DNA from: a bacterium
Lineage (GTDB): Bacteria; Myxococcota_A; UBA9160; UBA6930
NCBI GenBank assembly: GCA_024226235.1
Contig: JAAELW010000228.1
Location: forward strand, 1-62,960
Length of the DNA stretch: 62,960 nucleotides
Direction: 5' to 3'
Shown here: in pieces, positions 34,440 through 42,391 of the stretch
Layout: each line of letters begins with the position of its first letter
Numbering within the stretch: the stretch's first letter is position 1
The notes under the pieces: generated by a model
Seen by the model: the letters and a program-made list of their open reading frames with translations, nothing else
Told to the model about the DNA's origin: nothing
Databases searched by the model: none
Translations under genes and position numbers: made by a program

Positions 34440-34492
34440 CCAAGCATTCGAACGATCATCACATCCACGATTGTGATGACAGTCATGCTTGG
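34440..34492. promoter_or_regulatory. Nested inverted repeats (large hairpin) upstream of the PilZ-like gene
   Basis: Outer arms CCAAGCAT (34440-34447) and ATGCTTGG (34485-34492) and inner arms TCATCACA (34456-34463) and TGTGATGA (34472-34479) are all perfect 8-base pairs. They ends 43 bases before the ATG at 34536. Could be a double operator, a leader RNA hairpin or a terminator. Confidence 0.55.
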
Positions 34493-34535
34493 ACACGGCC
34501 GCTCTTCCGTCGCATCCGACTGGAGGTAGTCGCCG

Positions 34536-35276
34536 ATGATGAAGCGTACTCAGCGGGCCGTGCTCCTGTTGGATGTGGGACAGGGCTCATTTGCGATCCT
34601 TGCCGGGCGCATCAGTAGGCTGGGCTTCCGCGTATTGCGGGTAAAGACACCGGAGGAAGCCATCCCCGTGCTGGCGGATCCGCGCTTTGCCGTGCATGCG
34701 CTGATCGTGCCGCCGGACCTGCCGGTCCCGGACCTGAGGACGACGCTGGCTGCGTTGCGTCTCCAATCGACCCGGGAGGCCCTCGCCATCCTGGTGAGCC
34801 TTCCGCGCAGCACACCGAAGCCGGAGCGCGAGTGGCTTGCCCGCGCGGGCATCGATCTTCCCTTGTTCGACCCGATCAATGCCCACTCGCTTCGTTTTCA
34901 GCTGAACCGCGCGATTGCGGGCGCGATTCCGGCGCGTCGCGAGCGGAACAAACGACGCGCGCCGGCCAGCCACGAGGTGACACTGCACAACCGCCGGCGT
35001 CGGCGGCCGGCGAGGCTCTACACGTTCTCTTCTCGGGGAGCCTTCCTCTGCTGCGAAGCGACCTTTCTCCGCAAGAGCCGCTTCGATCTCGAGCTCGGCA
35101 TCGCCGGGCTTCCTCGTCGTATTCCCAGCGAGGTCGTGATGACCAACGTTGCGGGCAATCTCTCACACAACGCCCTGCCCCACGGCATGGCCGTCCACTT
35201 CGGCGGCCTCGAATCAGAGCAAGAGACTGCGCTGGAGTTGCTCGTAGACAAGGTGTTGAGGCGCCTCGAGCTCTAG
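34536..35276 (+). CDS. Pseudo-receiver plus PilZ-like protein
   Basis: 246 aa; two ATGs (34536, 34539) follow GGAGG. Residues 1-125 resemble a receiver domain (AVLLLDVGQGSFAILAGRISRLGFRV), but the phospho-acceptor strand reads HALIVPPDLP without the usual Asp at strand 3, so it is probably not phosphorylated. Residues about 140-245 look like PilZ: an Arg-rich RRRRRPARLYTFSSRGAFL (RxxxR...SxxG) and HGMAVHFGGL. PilZ binds c-di-GMP; the Asp/Asn before SxxG is replaced, so binding is uncertain. A C-terminal helix ends in LRRLEL. Confidence 0.65.
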   Translation: MMKRTQRAVLLLDVGQGSFAILAGRISRLGFRVLRVKTPEEAIPVLADPRFAVHALIVPPDLPVPDLRTTLAALRLQSTREALAILVSLPRSTPKPEREWLARAGIDLPLFDPINAHSLRFQLNRAIAGAIPARRERNKRRAPASHEVTLHNRRRRRPARLYTFSSRGAFLCCEATFLRKSRFDLELGIAGLPRRIPSEVVMTNVAGNLSHNALPHGMAVHFGGLESEQETALELLVDKVLRRLEL

Positions 35277-35294
35277 GCCCCGTGTTCGGGCCAG
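35275..35294 (+). terminator. Short hairpin after the PilZ-like gene
   Basis: GGCCC and GGGCC form a 5-bp stem around a 7-base loop immediately after the stop codon; no T tract. Weak terminator call. Confidence 0.3.
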
Positions 35295-35377
35295 TGTCCG
35301 GTCGGTACCTCGTCGGATTCACTCCGACTTGCACTGGAACTGCGCATCAGGTGCGCAATACCTCGTGAAATTTCAGG

Positions 35378-35389
35378 AAACACGTGTTT
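35378..35389. promoter_or_regulatory. AAACACGTGTTT palindrome upstream of the PEP-CTERM gene
   Basis: A perfect 12-base palindrome within an AT-rich part of the 256-base gap before the PEP-CTERM gene. A TGCGCA-TCAGG-TGCGCA inverted repeat lies just upstream. Candidate regulator site. Confidence 0.35.
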
Positions 35390-35532
35390 TTGGGGTTAAT
35401 TCCACCCGGCGAATTGCCGAATTCATATGAAACCGAACAGACCTTTCGAGTTACCGCGCGGGCGGATCGGAGCTGAGGCGACAGACGTCTCTCCCGGGCC
35501 GGATCGGACGTGGACCGGAAAGGATTGCTCCG

Positions 35533-36183
35533 ATGTTCCGTCTCTTCCTCGCCTCGATGTTTCTGCTGGCCTCCTCTCAAGCCACGGCCGCAACGATCAT
35601 CACCAGCTCTCTCGATGCAGCACTCTCCGGTGCCACGCTGATCGATCTCGACGGAGAGCCGGATGGCACCGACTTCGTGAACACATCCGTCAGCGGCCTG
35701 ACGGTGCTGAGCAACGCCAACACGTTGCGCTTCGACGACGACTGGGCAAGCCAGTTCGGCACCACCGGAATCGCGCTCGAAACCCGCTCCGGTGGCGCCG
35801 CTGACGACCTCGAGCTGATCTTTGCCGCTCCGGTCACAGCCTTCGGCTTCGATATCAATGCGCTGGATATCGATCTGACGATGATCCTCTTCGATGCAAT
35901 GGACAACGTGATCGATTCGTTCACGATCGCGAACCAGCCTGGGCTGGGCTTGTCCGGCTTCAACCGTCGGGGCTACGCCGGTGCGAGCTCAGTGGCTCCG
36001 ATTGCGCGTGTGCAGTTGGTCAACGCAACGCAGCACGATTGGTTCCTGATCGACAACATCGCGCTGGTCACCGCGGTACCAGAGGCGGCAACCAGCGTAC
36101 TGCTGGCGACGGGCCTGATCGGACTCGCATTGGCCGGGCGCGAAAGATCCGGTGGAGTGCGACGAGAACACAGCAACGGCTGA
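35533..36183 (+). CDS. PEP-CTERM-type sorted exported protein
   Basis: 216 aa; ATG with AAAGGA upstream. A signal peptide (FRLFLASMFLLASSQATA) and a secreted beta-rich body (LELIFAAPVTAFGFDINALD) precede a tripartite C-terminal tail: VPEAATSVLLATGLIGLALAG then basic RERSGG. This is the VPEP-like motif, membrane helix and Arg cluster recognised by exosortase. PEP-CTERM proteins go with exopolysaccharide-producing bacteria. No exosortase gene is in the window. The degenerate VPEA in place of VPEP is noted. Confidence 0.82.
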   Translation: MFRLFLASMFLLASSQATAATIITSSLDAALSGATLIDLDGEPDGTDFVNTSVSGLTVLSNANTLRFDDDWASQFGTTGIALETRSGGAADDLELIFAAPVTAFGFDINALDIDLTMILFDAMDNVIDSFTIANQPGLGLSGFNRRGYAGASSVAPIARVQLVNATQHDWFLIDNIALVTAVPEAATSVLLATGLIGLALAGRERSGGVRREHSNG

Positions 36184-36217
36184 CCTGCGCCCATCGCTTT
36201 GAGCTACGCTCCCGGCG

Positions 36218-37075
36218 ATGGTTGTTGGACGCATCGCTTCCCTTCATCGTCACCCGGTCAAGAGCATGCGAGGAGAGGACCGCAGGTCGGTCTTCCTCGG
36301 TCTCGCTGGCATTCCGGGCGACCGCTCCTGGGCCGTGCGCGACGAGCAGCGCGGCGGCATCCAGGGAGCGAAGAAGATTCCGGCACTCATGGAGTGTGCT
36401 GCACGATTCCTCGAGGAACCGGAGGAAGGCGCGATCCCTGCGCCAGAGATCCAGCTACCGAGTGGCGAACCATTCCTCGCAGACGCACCCGACGCCGCGG
36501 ATCGGCTCGGAGCCTGCGTGGGCCGGGAGGTCACGCTTTGGCCGCTCGTGCCCGCGGAAGCCCTCGAACACTACCGCCGCGCAGCCCCGGATGACCCGGA
36601 CCTGGAGAAGGAGCTGCGCGCGATCTTCGGTCGCCAACCCGACGAGCCGCTACCGGATCTCGGGAAGTTTCCGCCCGAGCTCCTTCAATTCGAATCGCCC
36701 CCAGGAACCTACTTCGATGCGTTCCCTCTCACACTGATGACGACGAGTTCCCTCGCATCAATGCAGAAGGCGCATCCGGAATCGACCTACGACGTGCGGC
36801 GTTTCCGCCCGAATCTGTTGATCGAAACCAAAAGCGACGAGCCCTTCCCCGAGCTCGATTGGGCCGGCCAGCGGCTGCGCATGGGTAGCGCGGTGATCCA
36901 CGTCGAAATGGAATGCCCGCGCTGCGTGATGACGACCCATGGCTTCTCGGACCTGCCAAAGGATCCGGGCATCATGCGCGCGCTCGTCAGGGAAACGGGT
37001 GGAAACCTGGGTGCCTACGCGAGCATCGAAGAGCCCGGCGACGTGAAGGTCGGCGACGAGGTGACACTCCTCTAG
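36218..37075 (+). CDS. MOSC-domain protein
   Basis: 285 aa. The N-terminal MOSC beta-barrel segment (GRIASLHRHPVKSMRGED, GIPGDRSWAVRD) and the C-terminal MOSC domain (DVRRFRPNLLIET, ECPRCVMTT with the Cys expected to bind molybdenum cofactor, DEVTLL) are both present. These proteins act on or carry Mo cofactor, as in MOSC sulfurases and amidoxime reductases. An extra roughly 70-residue helical insert separates the parts. The stop overlaps the stop of the convergent sensor gene by a shared CTAG. Confidence 0.88.
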   Translation: MVVGRIASLHRHPVKSMRGEDRRSVFLGLAGIPGDRSWAVRDEQRGGIQGAKKIPALMECAARFLEEPEEGAIPAPEIQLPSGEPFLADAPDAADRLGACVGREVTLWPLVPAEALEHYRRAAPDDPDLEKELRAIFGRQPDEPLPDLGKFPPELLQFESPPGTYFDAFPLTLMTTSSLASMQKAHPESTYDVRRFRPNLLIETKSDEPFPELDWAGQRLRMGSAVIHVEMECPRCVMTTHGFSDLPKDPGIMRALVRETGGNLGAYASIEEPGDVKVGDEVTLL

Positions 37076-37911
37076 GCCTTCGTCTCCGCCTTGAGCTTGT
37101 CGACGCAGGGCTCGCAGAGCCCGTGCGTGAACTGGGCATCCGAATTCTTCTCGACGAAGAGCTCGAGCTGGTTCCAGTAACCGCGGTCGTCTCGGATGCT
37201 CTTGCATTGGGCACAGATCGGCAGCAGGCCCGACAGCGATTGCACCCGCGAAACGAGATGCATCGCGCGGAACAGTACGAGGACGGCCCCGAGGATTCCG
37301 CCCGTGGTGAGCAGACCGACGAGGAGGCTCGCCTGTTTCTCCTCCTCGCGAAGCCGAGTCAACTCGGCGTGTGCGCTCTCGGAGGCCTGCGCCAACATCT
37401 CGTCGAGGGCCGCCTGGAAGTCCACGCTGGCAGCTTCGGCGGCTGCGGCCTGGGCCTTTGCGTCTTCGAGATTCCCGGCGTTCAGAGCGGAGAACGCCTC
37501 CCGCGCTCGTGCTGCATAGAGGTTGTGCGCGGCATCCAGCTTCGCCACGGGCGGGAGCAGCCCCGCCGCCTCGCCCTCGCCGGGTGCTGCGGAGAGCTGG
37601 CCCCTCACCTGCTGAAGCCCTTCCCAGATGGTTGCCGCTCGCGCTTCGAAACGGCGTTCACCCGCTGACGGCCCGGCTTCGGGACGTGGCTCCCAGAGCG
37701 CTCGTTCCAGGGCCGCGGTCTGCTGGAGGTGACCCGCCGCCACCTGGCCCAACGTCTCGCTCACTTCGAGCTTCAGCGTCACAGCCACCTGGCTGCGCCG
37801 CGCCACCTGATCCAGGGCCCAGATCGAAACCCCGGACGAGGCCGAGCCGAGCACCGTGGCGCCGATCAGCAACACGATGATCCGGTCCTTCAGAGACAGC
37901 GGGCCCAACAT
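37072..37911 (-). CDS. Membrane sensor-like protein with CxxC-x(n)-CxxC tail domain
   Basis: 279 aa. Membrane helix 1 is residues about 9-31, then a roughly 160-residue periplasmic helical region (LGQVAAGHLQQTAALERALWEP..., coiled-coil-like, as in chemoreceptor four-helix bundles), and membrane helix 2 about residues 196-216 (LLVGLLTTGGILGAVLVLF). A 60-residue cytoplasmic tail carries ICAQCKSIRDDRGYWNQLE and HGLCEPCVDKL. This tail is a known small module found at the end of receivers and histidine kinases, and may bind zinc. There is no kinase domain, so the output is unknown. Confidence 0.72.
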   Translation of the reverse strand: MLGPLSLKDRIIVLLIGATVLGSASSGVSIWALDQVARRSQVAVTLKLEVSETLGQVAAGHLQQTAALERALWEPRPEAGPSAGERRFEARAATIWEGLQQVRGQLSAAPGEGEAAGLLPPVAKLDAAHNLYAARAREAFSALNAGNLEDAKAQAAAAEAASVDFQAALDEMLAQASESAHAELTRLREEEKQASLLVGLLTTGGILGAVLVLFRAMHLVSRVQSLSGLLPICAQCKSIRDDRGYWNQLELFVEKNSDAQFTHGLCEPCVDKLKAETKA

Positions 37912-37924
37912 GGATCTACAAATA

Positions 37925-38015
37925 GACGCAATGCGTCAAATGTCAACTCGTGATTTTCATGAGTTGTTACAGGGAATTGTGTAGACGCACCCTTCATCTG
38001 GTCGCACAGTGCGTC
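37925..38015. promoter_or_regulatory. Palindrome cluster upstream of the sensor gene
   Basis: GACGCA-A-TGCGTC (37925-37937) is a perfect palindrome and a second GACGCA (37984) / TGCGTC (38010) pair follows. Between them CAACTCGTGA-TTT-TCATGAGTTG (37944-37966) has 10-base arms with one G-T pair. The cluster is just upstream of the divergent sensor start at 37911. Confidence 0.5.
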
Positions 38016-38036
38016 ACAGCTTCCCCGGGGGATCGA

Positions 38037-38107
38037 GCCCACAAGTGAATTGTGAACTCCGGCCCCGCGGGTTCATGAACACCGGCCCCGCGGGTTCAGT
38101 TGTGGGC
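38037..38107 (-). repeat. Two 23-bp tandem repeats inside an 8-bp inverted repeat
   Basis: GCCCACAA (38037-38044) and TTGTGGGC (38100-38107) flank a 23-base unit repeated at 38053-38075 and 38076-38098 (22 of 23 bases identical). Each unit has TGAAC and GTTCA ends. It abuts the carboxylase stop, so it could be a terminator structure. Confidence 0.6.
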
Positions 38108-41100
38108 TACCAGGTATCGATGCAGGGGCGTTTCTTGCCTGGCCGGGGGGGTGGAGGGGGAGCCGAGCGCAGTGCGCTCATCACCCAGGTGCGGGAGCTG
38201 GCCGGGTCGATGACGTCGTCGATCTCGAAGGTCGATGCGGTGTTGAGGGCCTTCCCGTGCTCGTACATCCGGGCAACCATTTCGTCGTAGAGGACGCGGC
38301 GTTTGGCCGGATCCTGTTCTGCGGCCAACTCTTTGCGGTAGCCGAGCTTCACGGCACCTTCGAGGCCCATGCCTCCGAATTCACCCGTCGGCCAGGCCAC
38401 GGTGAACAGGCCCGCTTTGAAGCTTCCGCCCGCCATGGCCTGGGCGCCCAGGCCGTAGCCCTTGCGCAGCACGATCGTGAAGAAGGGCACGCTCACGCTG
38501 GCGGCGGTCACGAACATGCGGCTGGCGTGACGGACCAGCGCCGTCTTTTCTGCCTCGGGGCCGACCATGATACCGGGTGTATCGCAGAGGAAGAGGATCG
38601 GCAGGTCGAACGCATCGCAGAGCTGCATGAAGCGCGCGGCCTTGTCGGCGCCATCGCTGTCGATGGCTCCTGCCAGGTGGGTCGGGTTGTTCGCAATGAT
38701 GCCGAGTGGGCGACCCTCTACGCGCGCAAGAGCAGTGACCATTCCGGGACCGAAGCCCCGGCGCAGCTCGAGCACTGAACCGGTATCGGCCAGTGTCTCG
38801 AGCACTTCGCGAACGTCGTAGATGCGTAGCCGGTTCTCCGGAATCGCACTGCGCAGCAGACGCTGATCGGCGCACTCCCAGTCTGCCAGTGAGCCCTGGA
38901 AGTAGGAGAGATATTGCTTGGCAACCCGCACGGCCTCGGCTTCGTCGGCGACGGGAATGTCGACGACACCGCTCGGCACCTGGTCGGACATCGGACCGAC
39001 TTCCTCGGGTCGGAACACTCCGAGTCCGCCACCCTCGATCATCGCGGGGCCACCCATCCCGATGTTCGAGCCCTCGGTCGCGATCACGACATCACAGCAG
39101 CCGAGCAGCGCTGCGTTGCCGGCAAAGCAACGACCCGAGGTGATGCCCACCAGCGGCACCAGGCCCGACAGCCGTGCAAAGAAGTAGAAGGCCATGCAAT
39201 CGAGGCCGGCCACCCCCACGCCGTCCGTATCCCCTGGGCGACCGCCGCCGCCCTCGGTCAGGATGACCAGGGGAATCCGCATGTCCTCGGCCAACTCGAA
39301 CATGCGGTCCTTCTTGCGGTGGTTCTGCAAACCCTGGGTCCCGGCAAGCACTGTGTAGTCGTAGGAGAGGGCCACGCAGCGCGAGGCCATTTCTCCGAAT
39401 TCGTCACCATTCACGCTGCCGATGCCCGCCACCATGCCGTCGGCGGGAGTGCGCCGGATCAGATCGTCGAGGCTTCGCCGCCGGCGTTGCGCCGCGATGA
39501 CGACCGCACCGTACTCGACGAAGGAGCCTGGATCGCACAGATCTTCCAGGTTCTCTCGGGCCGTTCGCTGCCCGGTCTTGCGCCGGCGAGCGACGGCCTC
39601 GGGCCGCGCCCCGTCGAAACCCAGCTCATGACGCTGTTGGGTCTCGGCCAGATCCGGCCGGACATGGTCGAGATCGATGGCCTCCGGCTGATCGACCACC
39701 CGATGATCGACATCGGCTTCTTCGAGAAAGAGCAGAGGGTGCCCCTCCAACACCGTGTCTCCCGGAGCCACGGCCAGCGCCCGCACGAACCCGCTGCGAT
39801 CGGACGCGATGACGTGCTCCATCTTCATCGCCTCCATCACCAGCAGCGGTTGCTCCCGGGCGATGGTGTCTCCGACAGCGACATCCACACTCACGATGGT
39901 GCCTTGAAGGGGCGCGGGAACAGGCTCGGAACCAAGCGGCCCGGCCGCGGATGGTTTGTGAACGGCAGGCTCGTCGCTCACTTGCTGCACAGACACGGGC
40001 ACCCCCTTGCCGTGCTCCAGCACAGCCAGGGGATCGTTGCGGTCGAGGCGAGCGCCGGCGAACCCGGCTTCCCCGACCTGCTGCAGGGAATCGGTCGCCG
40101 GGATCGCCGCCAGCAGCTCCGAAAGGTGCGCCTCGACGAAGCGGGTCGTCACCCGGTTCGCAGCGACCTCCGGATGCGACAGCAGGCTTCGAAGCAAAGG
40201 CAAATTGGTCCGTGTGCCCTCGATCCGGAACTCGCCCAGTGCGCGGAGAGCCCTCGCGACCACAGCCCCGAATTCGCCCGAAGGCGAATGGGCGACGAGC
40301 TTCGCCAGCAGGGAATCGAAACGCGGGTTCGTCGCGTAGCCGGTGTAGCCGTAGCCATCCACCCGGATGCCGGGGCCTGCGGGGGGCTCGTAGGCCGTCA
40401 ACACACCGCCCGATGGCCGCAGTGTGCCATCCTCGGCCAGGGTTTCCAGATTGACCCGCGCTTGAAGTGCGAAACCGCGGGGCGCCGGTACATCCTGCTG
40501 ACGAAGCCCCAGGTCTTCGAGCGTTGCGCCGCCGGCGATCCGAAGCTGCACCGCCACGAGATCGACACCCATCACCTCTTCGGTCACGGTGTGCTCCACC
40601 TGCAACCGTGGGTTGGCTTCGATGAAGGCCCAGCCGCCATCCGCCTCGGCATCGAGCAGGAACTCGAACGTGCCGAGGCTGCGGTAGCCGACTTCCCGGG
40701 CCATACGGACGGCAGCTTCGGCGAGCTGTGTGCGCAACCCATTCGACAGGGTCGGACTCGGTGCGATCTCGATCAGCTTCTGGTGCCGGCGCTGCAGGCT
40801 GCACTCGCGCTCGCCGAGCTGCACGATACCGCCCTGACCATCGGCCACGATCTGGATCTCCAGATGGCGAGCAGCGGGCATCAGCCGCTCGACGTAGAGC
40901 GCGTCGTTTCCAAAGGCCGCTCCGGCCTCGGACGCACAACGCGCCCAGACCGCTTCCAGGGCTTCGGCATCCTCCACCACGCGCATTCCGCGGCCGCCAC
41001 CGCCTGCGAGCGCCTTGACCATCACCTGCCCGCCCTCACCTAGCGAAGACAGGAATTCGCGTGCCTCGTCGAGACTGGTCGGCCCGCTGGTTCCGGGCAA

Positions 41101-41481
41101 GACGGGCACTCCAGAGCGCTCGGCCAGCGAACGGGCGGCGGTCTTGTCACCGAGGGCCAGCAGGGTTTCCGACCGCGGGCCGATCCAGACGATGCCCGCC
41201 TCTTCGCAGGCATGCGCCAGCTCCGCGCTCTCGCTCAACAGCCCGTAGCCCGGATGCAGCGCATCGCATCCCGTCTCACGAGCCGCTGCGACGAGCGCTG
41301 GGGCATCCAGGTACGCTGCCGGCCCGGTGCCCGACAGTGCGTGGGTCTCGTCGGCCATGCGCAAGTGAAGGCCGGATGCATCGTCCGGCGAAGCCACCGC
41401 AACCGATCGGATGCCCAGCTCTCCTGCAGCGCGCAGCACGCGCACGGCGACTTCGCCGCGATTCGCAACCAGCAGCTTCAT
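38107..41481 (-). CDS. Single-chain acyl-CoA carboxylase (biotin carboxylase-BCCP-carboxyltransferase)
   Basis: 1,124 aa in one chain. Residues 1 to about 450 are biotin carboxylase (LLVANRGEVAVRVLRAAGELG, ALAGGGGRGMRVV ATP loop, IEANPRLQVEHTVTE). About 540-615 is the biotin carrier with VMEAMKMEH, in which the Lys of AMKM is biotinylated. About 640-1100 is a carboxyltransferase with N and C crotonase halves (GSVNGDEFGEMASRC, GRCFAGNAALLGCCD, LCDTPGIMVG, KGYGLGAQAMAGG). This BC-BCCP-CT order matches single-polypeptide long-chain acyl-CoA carboxylases. The substrate chain length is not readable. It is the last gene of a MAPEG-crotonase-PrdB-like operon, 12 bases after the upstream stop. Confidence 0.9.
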   Translation of the reverse strand: MKLLVANRGEVAVRVLRAAGELGIRSVAVASPDDASGLHLRMADETHALSGTGPAAYLDAPALVAAARETGCDALHPGYGLLSESAELAHACEEAGIVWIGPRSETLLALGDKTAARSLAERSGVPVLPGTSGPTSLDEAREFLSSLGEGGQVMVKALAGGGGRGMRVVEDAEALEAVWARCASEAGAAFGNDALYVERLMPAARHLEIQIVADGQGGIVQLGERECSLQRRHQKLIEIAPSPTLSNGLRTQLAEAAVRMAREVGYRSLGTFEFLLDAEADGGWAFIEANPRLQVEHTVTEEVMGVDLVAVQLRIAGGATLEDLGLRQQDVPAPRGFALQARVNLETLAEDGTLRPSGGVLTAYEPPAGPGIRVDGYGYTGYATNPRFDSLLAKLVAHSPSGEFGAVVARALRALGEFRIEGTRTNLPLLRSLLSHPEVAANRVTTRFVEAHLSELLAAIPATDSLQQVGEAGFAGARLDRNDPLAVLEHGKGVPVSVQQVSDEPAVHKPSAAGPLGSEPVPAPLQGTIVSVDVAVGDTIAREQPLLVMEAMKMEHVIASDRSGFVRALAVAPGDTVLEGHPLLFLEEADVDHRVVDQPEAIDLDHVRPDLAETQQRHELGFDGARPEAVARRRKTGQRTARENLEDLCDPGSFVEYGAVVIAAQRRRRSLDDLIRRTPADGMVAGIGSVNGDEFGEMASRCVALSYDYTVLAGTQGLQNHRKKDRMFELAEDMRIPLVILTEGGGGRPGDTDGVGVAGLDCMAFYFFARLSGLVPLVGITSGRCFAGNAALLGCCDVVIATEGSNIGMGGPAMIEGGGLGVFRPEEVGPMSDQVPSGVVDIPVADEAEAVRVAKQYLSYFQGSLADWECADQRLLRSAIPENRLRIYDVREVLETLADTGSVLELRRGFGPGMVTALARVEGRPLGIIANNPTHLAGAIDSDGADKAARFMQLCDAFDLPILFLCDTPGIMVGPEAEKTALVRHASRMFVTAASVSVPFFTIVLRKGYGLGAQAMAGGSFKAGLFTVAWPTGEFGGMGLEGAVKLGYRKELAAEQDPAKRRVLYDEMVARMYEHGKALNTASTFEIDDVIDPASSRTWVMSALRSAPPPPPRPGKKRPCIDTW

Positions 41482-41493
41482 GACGCTAGGTCG

Positions 41494-42363
41494 TTACGTC
41501 CTTGCTTCTCGGCGTTTCTTCATCAGCGCGATGATCGGCGAGGGCTCGGCAGGATGCCATTTCGTCTGCTTGGGCTCCTCGTGCCAGACGAAGGGCAGGT
41601 GCTCGACGGTGCCCGGTTCTTTTGCGGTCTCGAACAGCGCAAGGCCTGCGCGCAGCACGCTCCCTTGGGTCTCGGTATCGCCCACATCACCGAAGGGGCG
41701 CCCGAACGGATGCTCGATGGCCGCGACCCGCGGCATTCCAATGGCGCGCTGGAACGGCCATAGCATGTTCAGCGTGACGGTCGGGATACCCCGCGCTTCG
41801 ATCTCTCGTGCGACCAGTCCCACGGACCGGCAACAATCGGGTCAAACCGGCGTGAGGAGCGCCAGGTCGACTTCCTCACTCCGCATGGCCTCCGCGATCT
41901 CAGGGGCACTCTTCTCCACCAGGTCGCTGGAATCGTTGCCCTGGAAACCCATAATGGAGTAGTGGCTCGGAGCGCTGGCACCCACGACGCCTTCGGCCAC
42001 GAGCTCTCGCAGCCGGTCGACCGGAAGCGCCACGTTCAGGTCCCGCTCCACGTACCCCGTATCGATGTGCAGATGGTTCGCATCGATCTCTGCAGCAGTG
42101 GCGTCCGCTCGCAGCCGACGCCAGCTGGAATCTCCCCGGGTCGGATTCTGGCGCTCGAACTCCATGTCGAAGGGTGTGTCTCCCTTCATCGAGAGGCCGG
42201 ACGTCGAAAGCAGCGCCACTTTCGACTGGGCGAGCGGCTTGGTCACCGGCGTCCATGGAATCGGCGGATGATTCGGCTCGTCTGGGATCCCTCCCGAGAG
42301 GATCCTCTCGAGGAACGAACCGGCGAATCGCCACGGATCGACTTCGCGGAGTGTGTTGTTCAT
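41494..42363 (-). CDS. PrdB/GrdB-like selenoprotein with in-frame TGA (probable selenocysteine)
   Basis: 289 codons including a TGA at 41842-41844; the track lists two pieces (41842-42363 and 41494-41823) that are in the same frame. The N-terminal part (KVALLSTSGLSMKGDTPFD, DLNVALPVDRLRELV, APSHYSIMGFQGND) matches D-proline/glycine reductase selenoprotein B-type proteins. At the redox position the reading is LLTPV-U-PDCC-RSVGLVAREIEARGIPT, where homologues have Cys or Sec in a (U/C)xxC motif. From memory of the family, the reading frame continues with the expected C-terminal half. A hairpin follows the TGA at bacterial SECIS distance. The product is a predicted dithiol/selenol reductase-like protein. 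A sequencing error or pseudogene is the alternative. Confidence 0.8.
41809..41835 (-). promoter_or_regulatory. Candidate bacterial SECIS hairpin
   Basis: On the minus strand, CCGGTCC (41830-41824) pairs with GGACTGG (41820-41814) around a GTG loop: 7 bp, one G-U. A further 4 pairs lie outside a U-C mismatch. The apical loop starts 18 bases after the TGA and begins with G, as bacterial SECIS elements require (loop within about 16-37 bases). Confidence 0.6.
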
Positions 42364-42391
42364 GACCAGAAGTTACCACGGCTGCGGCCGA

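Noticed and set aside
38914-41043. 709-aa plus-strand ORF
   Set aside because: Antisense shadow of the biotin carboxylase/carboxyltransferase gene; composition and absence of motifs show it is not a gene.
41494-41823. Track ORF starting at 41823 as a separate gene
   Set aside because: It is in frame with 41842-42363 and continues the same family sequence; the start GTG is just a Val codon after the TGA.
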